Assembly (NCBI GenBank): GCA_026418695.1
Contig: JAOAAU010000048.1
Span: 1 to 34,082, forward strand
Source of the DNA: Clostridia bacterium
Lineage (GTDB): Bacteria > Bacillota > Clostridia > Acetivibrionales > JAFADI01
DNA: 34,082 nt
Reading direction: 5' to 3'
Positions within the stretch are counted from its first letter, which is position 1. Each line of letters opens with the position of its first letter. Positions 7,602 to 15,762 of this stretch are shown here, piece after piece. The notes beneath the pieces were generated by a model. It was not told the origin of the DNA. It searched no databases and worked only from the letters and a program-made list of their open reading frames with translations. The position numbers were made by a program, and so were the translations under genes.

Positions 7602-8939
7602 ATGAGAAGCAAGAAAATCCTAAGTATTATTATTGCGTTGGCAATGTCTGCAAGCTTGGCAGCATGTGGTGGCAAGGTTGAAGAAAAACCTGCAGCTGAA
7701 GCTCCTGCAGCAAAGACTGAAGAACCTAAGAAGGAAGAAGCTAAGAAAGAAGAAAAATCAACACTTAAGGTTTGGACTCTCTGGACTGAAAGTACTCAGG
7801 ACACTAACAAAAAAGCTTTCTACAGAGTCATGGAAAATGCTAAGAAAGATCTTCCAAACATCACTATCGAACACGATGCAGCTGAAAACGAAGCTTACAA
7901 AACTAAGATCAAGACTGCAATCGCTGCAAATGAAGCTCCAGATGTATTCTTCGCTTGGGGCGCTGGTTTCGTAAAACCTTTCGTTGATGCAGGTAAAGTA
8001 TTACCTCTCGATGAATACCTCGGTGACGTAAAAGACAAGATCAATGCTGGTTCCAATACATTCTTCACATTTGATGGAAAAACTTATGGTCTTACAGCTT
8101 ATCAGTGGGTAGGTTCCCTCTACTGCAACAAGGACCTCTTCGAAGCAAACGGCGTTAAAATGCCTGATACATACGAAGATCTCTTAGCTGCTGTTAAAGC
8201 TTTCAGAGCTAAAGGAATCGCTCCGATCACAGTTGGTGAAAAAGACAGATGGCCTGGTATGTTCTGGCAGAACGCACTCGCACTCCGTGCCGGCGGCGCT
8301 CAGCTTTCACAGGATGCATTGTCAAAGAAAGCTTCCTTCGATCAGGCTGCATTCGTTGAATCCGCAGCTAAGTTGAAAGAACTCGTTGACAACAAGGCAT
8401 TTATCGATGGCAACATGGGCTTGACATATGATGAAGGTAATGCAGCATTCATCCAGGGTAAAGTTCCAATGTACTTCATGGGTAACTGGTTTGCTGGAGA
8501 CATCCAGGGCAAAGACAGCAAGGTTAAAGACAAGATCGTTGTTAAGAAGTTCCCGATGTTGGCAAACGGTAAAGGCACAGCTACAGAATACCTCGGCGGA
8601 TCCATCGACGGCTTCTGCGTAAGCAAAGAAACTAAGAACAAGGACGCTGCTGTTAAATTCGTTAAATACGCTGCAGAAGGAATGGCAAAAGACCTTGCAT
8701 CCACAGGTGACGGTCTCCCAACTTGGAAAGTTCCAGCAGCAACTGGCGAAATCAACGCTGTTACTAAGCAGATCATGGAAATGACTAAGGATTCTACCGG
8801 CTTCGTTCTCGCATGGGATACATTCCTTGAAGGCGCAGACGCTGACGCTCACAAGAACCTCGTAGCTCAGCTCTTCGGTGGCAAGATCACTCCAGAAAAC
8901 TTCGCAAAAGAAATGCAGAAGTTAAACGAAAAGAAATAA
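7602..8939 (+). CDS. ABC sugar transporter solute-binding lipoprotein (family 1)
   Basis: A 445-residue extracellular binding lipoprotein that captures a sugar or oligosaccharide for the two permeases downstream. The signal peptide MRSKKILSIIIALAMSASLA ends in a lipobox with Cys22 (LAAC). An Ala/Glu/Lys-rich tether of about 30 residues follows, then a family 1 binding fold (STLKVWTLWTEST, TAIAANEAPDVFFAWG, AAFIQGKVPMYFMGNWF). The start at 7602 is chosen because AAAAGGAGG lies 7 nt upstream. The longer frame from 7551 has no such site and would bury the signal peptide. Codon choice is strikingly biased to C-ending codons (TTC, CTC, AAC, ATC) compared with its neighbours, the mark of a highly expressed gene. 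The ligand is unknown; the GH30 enzyme downstream suggests a beta-linked glucoside or oligosaccharide. Confidence 0.96.
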   Translation: MRSKKILSIIIALAMSASLAACGGKVEEKPAAEAPAAKTEEPKKEEAKKEEKSTLKVWTLWTESTQDTNKKAFYRVMENAKKDLPNITIEHDAAENEAYKTKIKTAIAANEAPDVFFAWGAGFVKPFVDAGKVLPLDEYLGDVKDKINAGSNTFFTFDGKTYGLTAYQWVGSLYCNKDLFEANGVKMPDTYEDLLAAVKAFRAKGIAPITVGEKDRWPGMFWQNALALRAGGAQLSQDALSKKASFDQAAFVESAAKLKELVDNKAFIDGNMGLTYDEGNAAFIQGKVPMYFMGNWFAGDIQGKDSKVKDKIVVKKFPMLANGKGTATEYLGGSIDGFCVSKETKNKDAAVKFVKYAAEGMAKDLASTGDGLPTWKVPAATGEINAVTKQIMEMTKDSTGFVLAWDTFLEGADADAHKNLVAQLFGGKITPENFAKEMQKLNEKK

Positions 8940-8967
8940 GCTTAAGAAATAAAATTTAGATGATTCA

Positions 8968-9004
8968 TTAGTGTGGTTAAGGAGAAATCCTTAACCACTA
9001 CTAA
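8968..9004 (+). promoter_or_regulatory. Intercistronic hairpin after the binding-protein gene
   Basis: An 11-bp perfect stem (GTGGTTAAGGA at 8973-8983, TCCTTAACCAC at 8988-8998) is closed by a GAAA tetraloop and, after a one-base bulge, extended by 5 more pairs (8968-8972 with 9000-9004). No run of T follows, so it is unlikely to be a full terminator. As in malE-malF intergenic regions, such a stem can protect the upstream message from 3' decay, raising binding protein above permease. Confidence 0.65.
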
Positions 9005-9019
9005 TTATGAGGTGTATCT

Positions 9020-9904
9020 ATGGATAGAGTGTTAGGAGATAAAAAAGCGATTTTCATATTTGTGTTCCCGGCTTTTGTATTATTCCTGTGTATCATTATA
9101 CTTCCTATAATCTTCTCTGGATATTACAGTCTCCTGGAGTGGGGTAGCGTTGGAAAAGGTACTTTTGTAGGTCTCCGGAATTATATCGAACTGATTGTCA
9201 ATAACGGTGACGGCTTTAGAGAATCCGTTCTCAACTCTGTTATTCTGGCCGGTTTATCCGTATTCGTACAGCTCCCCATGGCACTTGCCATTGCATTGAT
9301 ACTTGCTACAGGAGTAAAGGGAGAGGGCTTCTTCAGATCAACTTACTTTATACCGGTTATCGTTTCAACCGTTGTAATCGGTCACTTATGGATGAAGATT
9401 TATAATCCGCAGTATGGCTTGTTAAATGCATTTTTAACAAACATCGGTCTGGAATCCTGGAAGGGTGAATGGATCGGAAGTGAGGATACTGCATTAACCG
9501 CAGTATTTGTTCCGCTGATTTGGCAATACATCGGATACCATATGCTGCTGATGTACGCGGCAATCAAGTCAATTCCCCAGGATATTATGGAAGCAGCAAA
9601 GATCGACGGCGCTTCACCTTTGAAGACCGCGTTGAGCATCACAATCCCGTTGATTAAGCCCATCATTGAAGTCTGTGTTGTATTCGCTGTAACAGGATCT
9701 TTAAAGACCTTTGACCTGATTTATGTATTAACCGGCGGCGGACCGATGCATGCAACAGAAGTGCCGAGTACGCTGATGTTCAATACCATATTCCACAGGA
9801 ACATGTATGGCTACGGAAGTTCAATAGCAATTTTCATTATCGCTGAATGTCTTTTATTTACAATCGTGATTCAAAGACTGTTCAGGGTAAAAGGAGAAAC
9901 CTGA
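9020..9904 (+). CDS. ABC sugar transporter permease, MalF/UgpA type
   Basis: A 294-residue inner-membrane permease of the CUT1 carbohydrate ABC family. Six hydrophobic segments are visible, the first at about residues 10-32. The EAA loop that docks the ATPase is present as EAAKIDGASPLKTALSITIP, followed by IKPIIEVCVVFAV. It pairs with the next gene to form the heterodimeric channel. GAGGTG lies 7 nt before the ATG. It is separated from the binding-protein gene by a stem-loop of the kind that lets one transcript give much more binding protein than permease. No ATPase gene occurs in the locus, so a shared MsiK/MsmX-type ATPase elsewhere is expected, as is common for CUT1 systems of Firmicutes. 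Confidence 0.96.
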   Translation: MDRVLGDKKAIFIFVFPAFVLFLCIIILPIIFSGYYSLLEWGSVGKGTFVGLRNYIELIVNNGDGFRESVLNSVILAGLSVFVQLPMALAIALILATGVKGEGFFRSTYFIPVIVSTVVIGHLWMKIYNPQYGLLNAFLTNIGLESWKGEWIGSEDTALTAVFVPLIWQYIGYHMLLMYAAIKSIPQDIMEAAKIDGASPLKTALSITIPLIKPIIEVCVVFAVTGSLKTFDLIYVLTGGGPMHATEVPSTLMFNTIFHRNMYGYGSSIAIFIIAECLLFTIVIQRLFRVKGET

Positions 9905-9928
9905 GAATAGGAATGAGGGATAATTAAC

Positions 9929-10786
9929 ATGAATAAATCAAAAAACACCTTTAATGCGAAGAAAATAAGTATCGGAAAAATATTGCTTTATGCGTTCCTG
10001 GGCGTGTTTGCATTCATACAGATTTACCCTTTCCTATGGCTGGTATTATTCTCACTGAAGAGCAACAATGAAATATTCGGTGGAAATATTGCAGGCCTCC
10101 CGGAAGCTTTCCTTTGGGAGAACTACAAGACAGCCCTGGTCAACGGAAAAGTCGGCTTGTACTTTATGAACAGCGTTTTTGTTACAGCCGTTACGATTGT
10201 AATCACAAGTATTATATCAGGAATGGCAGCTTATGCGATTGAGAGAATGAAATGGAAGTTTAGCAAGGTGATGTTAGTAATGTTTTTGTTGGGGATGATG
10301 ATTCCCATCCATGCAGCACTGCTTCCGTTGTTCATCTTCTTCGCAAAGATTAAGCAGTTAAATTCTTACTGGTCTCTGATCCTTCCTTATGTTGGTTTTG
10401 CAATGCCAATGGCAATGTACATCCTGGTTGGATTCTTAAAGGGAATCCCGAAGGAAATGGAAGAATCCTCGTTGCTTGACGGATGTACGATTTATGGAAC
10501 TTTTACAAGAATTATTGTACCGATGCTTAAACCGGCAATTGCTACAGTTTCAATTTTTACCTTCCTCTCGGCTTGGAATGAGTTGATGTTTGCCAATACG
10601 TTTATCAGCAAAGTACAATTCAAAACCTTGACGGTAGGTCTGAATAATATGGTCGGCCAATATACAACGCAATGGGGACCTGTAGGTGCGGGTCTTGTAA
10701 TAGCAACTTTACCAACACTGATCATTTACTGCTTTATGAGTAATGAAGTACAGAGAAGTTTGATTACCGGAGCTGTAAAAGGTTAA
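9929..10786 (+). CDS. ABC sugar transporter permease, MalG/UgpE type
   Basis: A 285-residue inner-membrane permease, partner of the upstream MalF-type protein. It has six hydrophobic segments and the EAA-type loop EMEESSLLDGCTIYGTFTRII (about residues 175-195) with the variant ESSLLDGC in place of EAAxxDGA. The C-terminal SAWNELMFANTFI stretch is typical of MalG-like subunits. It starts 24 nt after the previous stop, consistent with one operon. The next gene, GH30, follows after 221 bp containing a hairpin system, so it may be expressed at a different level. The transported sugar cannot be read from the sequence. Confidence 0.96.
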   Translation: MNKSKNTFNAKKISIGKILLYAFLGVFAFIQIYPFLWLVLFSLKSNNEIFGGNIAGLPEAFLWENYKTALVNGKVGLYFMNSVFVTAVTIVITSIISGMAAYAIERMKWKFSKVMLVMFLLGMMIPIHAALLPLFIFFAKIKQLNSYWSLILPYVGFAMPMAMYILVGFLKGIPKEMEESSLLDGCTIYGTFTRIIVPMLKPAIATVSIFTFLSAWNELMFANTFISKVQFKTLTVGLNNMVGQYTTQWGPVGAGLVIATLPTLIIYCFMSNEVQRSLITGAVKG

Positions 10787-10860
10787 TATGAAGTTGAAAT
10801 ACGGCAATAATTTGAAGAACTCGGAAAAGAAAGTTATACTTTCACGGGTCGGATTCATAT

Positions 10861-10926
10861 ACAGAGCAGCAAATCTTTGAAATAATGGATGGAATACTAT
10901 AGGGCAGACCTTCGGGTCTGCTCTGT
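10861..10926 (+). promoter_or_regulatory. Two mutually exclusive hairpins before the GH30 gene
   Basis: AGGGCAGACC (10901-10910) pairs with GGTCTGCTCT (10915-10924) around a UUCG tetraloop, giving a 10-bp stem with one G-U pair. The same 3' strand, CTGCTCTGT (10918-10926), is also a perfect 9-bp complement of ACAGAGCAG at 10861-10869. Only one stem can form at a time, the usual design of an attenuator. The downstream sequence is not a clean T-run, so it may control read-through, RNA processing or stability. Confidence 0.5.
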
Positions 10927-11007
10927 TCGTAAAGAATGAAATTTTTACTGCAACGATAGCTACATGGATATTTACACATACCATCTTACAATAACGGAGG
11001 ATCTGAA

Positions 11008-12348
11008 ATGAAGCTCAAAGCGATATCGACAACCTATATAAAAGAAAATACGCAGACGATCGTGAAGGAATATGACTTTATAAAAGACGAAAAAGAGATT
11101 GAGATGGAGCTCATTAATGTTTATCCAGAAGTTGAATATCAAAAGTTTTCCGGCTTTGGCGGTGCATTTACCGAAGCATCGGCTTATACTCTTTCACGGA
11201 TGAGCGATGCTGTCTATTCACAAGTCATCGACGAGTACTTTGGGGAAGACGGCTTGAACTATTCCTATTGCCGTACCCACATTGACAGCTGTGATTTTTC
11301 ACTGGGGAACTATTCGGCTGTAGACGATGCGCATGATATTGAGTTGAAAACCTTTTCTTTGGAAAGAGATGAGAAATATATCATTCCAATGATCAAAAAG
11401 GCACAGCAAACAAGTAAGAACAAGCTCAATCTTGTACTCTCACCCTGGTCGCCTCCGGCGTTTATGAAAACAAACGGCCAGAAAAACGAGGGCGGGAAGT
11501 TAAAGCCGGAATATAGAAATATGTGGGCAAGGTATATCAGCAAGTATATTCAGGAATACCGGAAAAAAGGGTTCGACATTGTAGCCGTGAGTGTACAGAA
11601 TGAACCGAAAGCAGTGCAGAAATGGGATTCCTGTATTTATACGGCTGCTGAAGAAGGAGAATTTGTATCCGAATATCTGGCGCCACAGCTGAAAGCTGAC
11701 GGACTTGGTGACATTGATATCATTATTTGGGATCACAATAAGGAAAGAGTCTATGAACGTACAAGAGATACTCTCAGCGTAGGGAACTGTAAAGATGTAG
11801 TCTCCGGCATCGGCTTTCACTGGTACAGCGGCGACCACTTTGAAGCCCTGGAAATCGTGAGAAAAATGTACCCGGATAAGCAGTTGATTTTTACCGAAGG
11901 CTGCGTGGAATACAGTCGGTTCAATGCGACGAACCAGCTTAAAAATGCGCAAATGTATGCTCATGATATCATCGGAAACCTCAATGCAGGAACCAATGCT
12001 TTTATTGATTGGAATATGGTCCTGGATGAAAAGGGAGGCCCAAATCATGTAGGTAACTTCTGCGATGCGCCGATCATGTGTGATACACAGAAGGATGAAT
12101 ATGAGAAAAAACTCTCCTATACCTATATCGGGCATTTCAGTAAGTATATACTGCCGGGAGCTGTAAGAGTAGGGCACAGCAAATATACGGATAAGCTCGA
12201 AGTAACGGTGTTTAGAAATCCTAATGGAAGTTTTTCGACAGTCGTATTGAATAGGACGAATGAAGCTGTTGCCTACACGTTAAGAATAAAGGATATGGTT
12301 TGCAGCGCTCAGGCCGAGCCAGCCAGCATTACAACTCTTCAGTTTTAA
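11008..12348 (+). CDS. Glycoside hydrolase family 30 (glucosylceramidase/beta-glucosidase-like)
   Basis: A 446-residue retaining beta-glycosidase of clan A. The GFGGAFTEAS motif near residue 50 and LSPWSPPAFMKTNG near 145-158 are typical of GH30. The acid/base is Glu199 in VSVQNEP and the nucleophile Glu297 in IFTEGC. The C-terminal 60 or so residues form the beta-sandwich characteristic of the family. There is no signal peptide, so the enzyme is cytoplasmic and probably splits a beta-linked oligosaccharide or glucoside brought in by the ABC transporter just upstream. GGAGG sits 8 nt before the ATG. GH30 subfamilies act on glucosylceramide, beta-1,6-glucan, xylosides, fucosides and glucuronoxylan. 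The overall sequence looks most like subfamilies 1-3, but I cannot assign the substrate. Confidence 0.93.
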   Translation: MKLKAISTTYIKENTQTIVKEYDFIKDEKEIEMELINVYPEVEYQKFSGFGGAFTEASAYTLSRMSDAVYSQVIDEYFGEDGLNYSYCRTHIDSCDFSLGNYSAVDDAHDIELKTFSLERDEKYIIPMIKKAQQTSKNKLNLVLSPWSPPAFMKTNGQKNEGGKLKPEYRNMWARYISKYIQEYRKKGFDIVAVSVQNEPKAVQKWDSCIYTAAEEGEFVSEYLAPQLKADGLGDIDIIIWDHNKERVYERTRDTLSVGNCKDVVSGIGFHWYSGDHFEALEIVRKMYPDKQLIFTEGCVEYSRFNATNQLKNAQMYAHDIIGNLNAGTNAFIDWNMVLDEKGGPNHVGNFCDAPIMCDTQKDEYEKKLSYTYIGHFSKYILPGAVRVGHSKYTDKLEVTVFRNPNGSFSTVVLNRTNEAVAYTLRIKDMVCSAQAEPASITTLQF

Positions 12349-12408
12349 ACAAAGAAGGTGTGATATATTGGTATTAGGCATAATATCCTATATGTAAGAG
12401 GTGTGGTC

Positions 12409-12708
12409 ATGAAAAAGAAGATATTTTTTGTATGTATTACAAGCATCCTGCTCTTAATTTCATTGACGGGTTGTGTACCGGGGGACGGAACCCATACTTC
12501 TTCAAACCCCGCAGGCTTCTTCTGGGGGATATGGCACGGATGGATTGCACCGATTTCTCTGATCATAGGATTCTTTAAGGAAAATATCCGGGTCTATGAG
12601 GCTGCAAATTCGGGCTGGTGGTATGATTTTGGCTTCTATATTGCCATTATCAGCGGGTTCGGTGGAATATCCCTGGTTCGCAAGAAGAACTCGGAAAAGC
12701 ATGATTAG
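12409..12708 (+). CDS. Small lipoprotein of unknown function
   Basis: A 99-residue protein I recognise only as a conserved uncharacterised type. A lipoprotein signal ends at Cys22 (LLLISLTGC). Then come a Trp/Phe-rich hydrophobic stretch (GFFWGIWHGWIAPISLIIGFF), a short polar part (VYEAANSGWWYD) and a second hydrophobic segment ending in RKK, so the mature protein may be both lipidated and membrane-spanning. The start is ATG 12409, with AAGAGG 7 nt upstream; the GTG at 12403 lies too close to that site. It begins 60 bp after the GH30 stop and may be co-transcribed, yet nothing ties it to sugar use. No function is assigned. Confidence 0.75.
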   Translation: MKKKIFFVCITSILLLISLTGCVPGDGTHTSSNPAGFFWGIWHGWIAPISLIIGFFKENIRVYEAANSGWWYDFGFYIAIISGFGGISLVRKKNSEKHD

Positions 12709-12783
12709 TGGTGAAGGAATAGGTTTTGATAAAAAGAATTCTATTTCTGAAAGCAACTTGGATAAAGTAATAGATAGCTAATG

Positions 12784-13063
12784 ATGTATGTGCATTAAAC
12801 ACTGCTCAACCCTCACCCATCTATCTGCCCTCTCCCGAACTCAGTAGAGGGCAGGAATAGCATTCCTTTGGAGATTAAACCATTTGCTGCGAGCTAAACA
12901 CTCGCAGCTATTAAGGAATCAACCCGGTTGAAACCGGTTAATGTCTTACATTTCTTGTTGTTAGTCGGTTTTAACCGACTTGTTCTTTACTAGGCGTGGG
13001 TTTTATCCCGCGCGGATTGAAATAAAGCGAGTGCAAAATACAGAATTCTAATTTATTCAATAA
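12784..13063. repeat. Gene-free cluster of five hairpins
   Basis: No supported gene. Five inverted repeats follow one another: 12825-12833 with 12846-12854 (CTGCCCTCT stem); 12886-12893 with 12901-12908 (GCTGCGAG stem); 12924-12928 with 12933-12937 (CCGGT stem); 12963-12970 with 12973-12980 (AGTCGGTT stem); and 12994-13000 with 13007-13013 (GCGTGGG stem with one G-U pair). The last two share TTTTA-like loops. It looks like a composite of REP-type elements or the remains of a small non-autonomous mobile element. Confidence 0.55.
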
Positions 13064-13103
13064 AACAAGCCGGAAGACTTAAGGACAGCTCTTCCGGCTT
13101 GTT
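13064..13103 (-). terminator. Strong intrinsic terminator, probably bidirectional
   Basis: A perfect 14-bp stem (AACAAGCCGGAAGA at 13064-13077 with its complement at 13090-13103) encloses a 12-nt loop. T-rich tails are present on both strands. On the minus strand it lies 37 bp after the stop of the 32-residue lipoprotein gene and would end the ABC operon. Confidence 0.85.
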
Positions 13104-13140
13104 TTTGGGTACATAAATTTATAAGGTTTAGTTGTATAGT

Positions 13141-13239
13141 TTACTTTCCATGAGGGTTGCACCCTGCAAGGGAGAGTATTAGGACCAGGGATGCCACAGG
13201 GATCAAGGCTAACTTGATTCTTGTCATAAGGTTTCTCAT
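13141..13239 (-). CDS. Micro-lipoprotein, 32 residues
   Basis: A very short gene with strong translation and export signals. AAAGGAGGTG (13245-13254) lies 5 nt before the ATG. The product starts MRNLMTRIKLALIPVASLVL and ends ILSLAGCNPHGK. The hydrophobic core is followed by a good lipobox (LAGC, Cys27), leaving a mature lipopeptide of only six residues. It sits 127 bp downstream of the FtsX-type permease, on the same strand, and just before a strong terminator, so it is probably the last gene of the ABC operon. It could be a tiny lipidated accessory peptide, a secreted lipopeptide signal or an entericidin-like molecule. None of these can be shown from sequence. Short length keeps confidence moderate, but signal, ribosome site and terminator all agree. 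Confidence 0.7.
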   Translation of the reverse strand: MRNLMTRIKLALIPVASLVLILSLAGCNPHGK

Positions 13240-13366
13240 TAGTTCACCTCCTTTCTTGATTGGGGATGTTTCTCAAGTTCCTTTATCAGATGTAACCAGG
13301 AGGACCTTTTGTTCAACAGTTTAGTAAATCCTTAAGCAATAATTTTTGAGAAGTGTCCCCCTTGGA

Positions 13367-15748
13367 TTACTCATATGCCAAACCTTCACGGACGCTTATT
13401 TTTGACGCCTTGCTGGCAGGATACAAGCAAGAGAGTGCAGCAAACACGACGGCCAGAACCAACCAGAGTACAATTCCAAGAACCGACACTGCGGATTTCA
13501 GTGGAGCTTCAAAGAAGATCGCACCGAAGTTATAGCTTATAAAGTAGCTTAGAGGAAGCGCCAGCAGCACTGCGAAGAACCAGCTGAAAAGTCCGATAAT
13601 GCTTCCTTCGCCAAGAATGATCCTGAAAATCGATTCTGTGGATGCACCGATTGCTCTCATGACACTCAGCTCTCTTGTTCTTTCCAATACATTGATACTC
13701 ATTGTCGTTGAGAGGCCAAGTCCTCCGACAATAACACCGAGGATGGACATTACGATGAGCATCGCGGATAGTAAATACAGATGACCTTCGATCATGCCCC
13801 TGACATTACTGAGCATTTTTATGATCATAATATCCCGGCCGTTGGCTTCGATGTTCTTTTGTATCTGTTTCACCACAGGATCCAGGTTTTTCTTTTCATT
13901 GTCGTTCACAGTAACCAGAACATTCTGGAACGTCCCGCCGTCAATTTTCTTCAGTTGTGACTGGCTCACATAGACCTTGGGTTCCGACATGATCTCTGTG
14001 ACAATACCTGCGATTTTCCACTGGGAATCCTTGCCTTTGATCCTGAGTTTTATAGTATCGCCGACCTTCAATCCCGGTTCCAATGTGAGGATCATATGGT
14101 TAATGACAATAGAATCGGTGTCTATATTGTTCAACCATCTGCCTTCCGCGGTTTTGATGGAAGCTATCATTTGTGTATCCGAAGGAATTGCCATCACTGT
14201 AAAGCTGTTACTTGTTGTGCCGTCTGGATGAGCTACAGAAGCCCTGCTGCCATCAAAAATTTCTACTGCTTTGACGCCGGGAATGGATTGCACTGATTTC
14301 ACAAGCTGATCCGCATCTTGATAACCGGATATTCTGAAGCTAGCATCATAAAGGAAGGAGTTGATCACCTCTGTTGCAGTTGAATTCATAGAGGCAAACA
14401 CATTCATTGCCGTAATGAAAAGGGCTCCGCCGATGGATAATACGGCAAGTGTAAATAGCAGCCGTCCTCTCTTCCTGAAGGTATTTCTTATAGAGATAAT
14501 AAATGGACGGGATAACCACTTGATTCCGGATAAAAATCCTTCTCTATCATCGGACCCGGTCTTTTCATTTGAAACGCCATAATCCTGAAGTGCTACTCGT
14601 ACGGTAACAATGCTGCCTTTTGTGACAGAATAAACAGCAGCCAATAGGGGCAAGGAAAGGGATATTGCAATCTGCAGGAGATAGATGCCCAAGGGAACGC
14701 TGCTGTCAAAAATCTCAAAATTCAAGATCGTAGAAGAAAAAGCTGCATAGGCTCTGCCGGCAACCCCCGCAAATGGAATGGAAACTGTGAAAGCAATGAC
14801 GCTTAATACAATTACGACCGTTAAGTAGATGGCCGCGATCTGACTGTTCTTGGCACCCACAGCTTTCATCATACCGATTTGTCGGATCTGCTGCGAAAGA
14901 ATCGCGGATATCATGTTGGTAACAATGAATGCGCTTAAGATGAAGGTCAAGATTCCAAAAGCTTCTAAAAGGAACAGCAGTGTTTCCATCTGGGTTGCAT
15001 GGGGATGCTTTCCGGGTTTGGGGATTTCGACCCTGGATACTTTGACATTCTCCTTTTCAAGATTGCTTTTGATCTTATAAGCCACGGCTTGAATATATTG
15101 TTTATCCATTGCATTTTCTGAAACGGTAAATTTCAATTCATTCAAACCGTCTTTGCCGCCCATCCGTTGATAGGTCTCAAAGGAAACGAAACCGTAGGCG
15201 GTATCTTCCATCCATGCAGGAGCAAGAGCGGGAGCATGGACAGTTCCGGCGAGTTTCAGATCAGTATTTTCAAAACCGGGAATTTTAACAGAGATCGTGT
15301 CTCCAATCTTTGATTTGATCTGATCCATTGCAACACGTTCAATGAGAATTTCGCCGGTTTTGGCCGGCCAAGCTCCCTGTTCCGGGTAAAAAATACTGTT
15401 TTTTATACTGGAGAAGTCCTTGATGACGTACAATATGATTTCTGAGCCTACGCCATCTTCAGTACGGACATGTCCTGTAACGGATCTTCTTTCCTCGATA
15501 CTGGATACTTCAGGCATCGCTGTGACTTTTCCAAGGATGTCTTCATTCAGTCCGTCAATGACCAAAGTTGCTGCGGCGGGGTTGGTTTTCAAATAGTTGG
15601 CGTCCATTTCGCGGCTGAGGATGGTTCTTGCATCAAGAATCGAGCCGACTCCGGTAATGCCAAGAATCATGGAGAACAGCACCAGCAGTGTTCGTGTTTT
15701 ATTTAGCGACAGGTCACGGATGGTCTTTAATATAGATATTCTAAACAT
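13367..15748 (-). CDS. FtsX/MacB-like ABC transporter permease
   Basis: A 793-residue membrane protein with two FtsX-type halves. A first membrane segment (about 15-40) is followed by a large extracytoplasmic domain, then membrane segments around 265-385 with LSQQIRQIGMMKAVGA, the coupling motif. The pattern repeats after about residue 420: membrane segment, periplasm-facing MacB_PCD-like domain, and final FtsX domain (about 665-785) with LERTRELSVMRAIGAS. Such permeases work as mechanotransmitters in lipoprotein release, peptide export or antibiotic resistance rather than as classical importers. AAAGGAGG lies 8 nt before the ATG, which is 14 bp after the ATPase stop, so the two form one operon. 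A single double-length permease is typical of Gram-positive systems. The substrate is unknown; a tiny lipoprotein gene follows. Confidence 0.94.
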   Translation of the reverse strand: MFRISILKTIRDLSLNKTRTLLVLFSMILGITGVGSILDARTILSREMDANYLKTNPAAATLVIDGLNEDILGKVTAMPEVSSIEERRSVTGHVRTEDGVGSEIILYVIKDFSSIKNSIFYPEQGAWPAKTGEILIERVAMDQIKSKIGDTISVKIPGFENTDLKLAGTVHAPALAPAWMEDTAYGFVSFETYQRMGGKDGLNELKFTVSENAMDKQYIQAVAYKIKSNLEKENVKVSRVEIPKPGKHPHATQMETLLFLLEAFGILTFILSAFIVTNMISAILSQQIRQIGMMKAVGAKNSQIAAIYLTVVIVLSVIAFTVSIPFAGVAGRAYAAFSSTILNFEIFDSSVPLGIYLLQIAISLSLPLLAAVYSVTKGSIVTVRVALQDYGVSNEKTGSDDREGFLSGIKWLSRPFIISIRNTFRKRGRLLFTLAVLSIGGALFITAMNVFASMNSTATEVINSFLYDASFRISGYQDADQLVKSVQSIPGVKAVEIFDGSRASVAHPDGTTSNSFTVMAIPSDTQMIASIKTAEGRWLNNIDTDSIVINHMILTLEPGLKVGDTIKLRIKGKDSQWKIAGIVTEIMSEPKVYVSQSQLKKIDGGTFQNVLVTVNDNEKKNLDPVVKQIQKNIEANGRDIMIIKMLSNVRGMIEGHLYLLSAMLIVMSILGVIVGGLGLSTTMSINVLERTRELSVMRAIGASTESIFRIILGEGSIIGLFSWFFAVLLALPLSYFISYNFGAIFFEAPLKSAVSVLGIVLWLVLAVVFAALSCLYPASKASKISVREGLAYE

Positions 15749-15762
15749 TTTAGCAGCCTCCT

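Noticed and set aside
12596-12781. 61-codon frame overlapping the small lipoprotein gene
   Set aside because: It starts inside the lipoprotein gene in another frame without a ribosome site.
12825-13013. CRISPR array or riboswitch in the hairpin cluster
   Set aside because: The hairpins differ in sequence and spacing, there are no identical direct repeats, and no known riboswitch core is visible.
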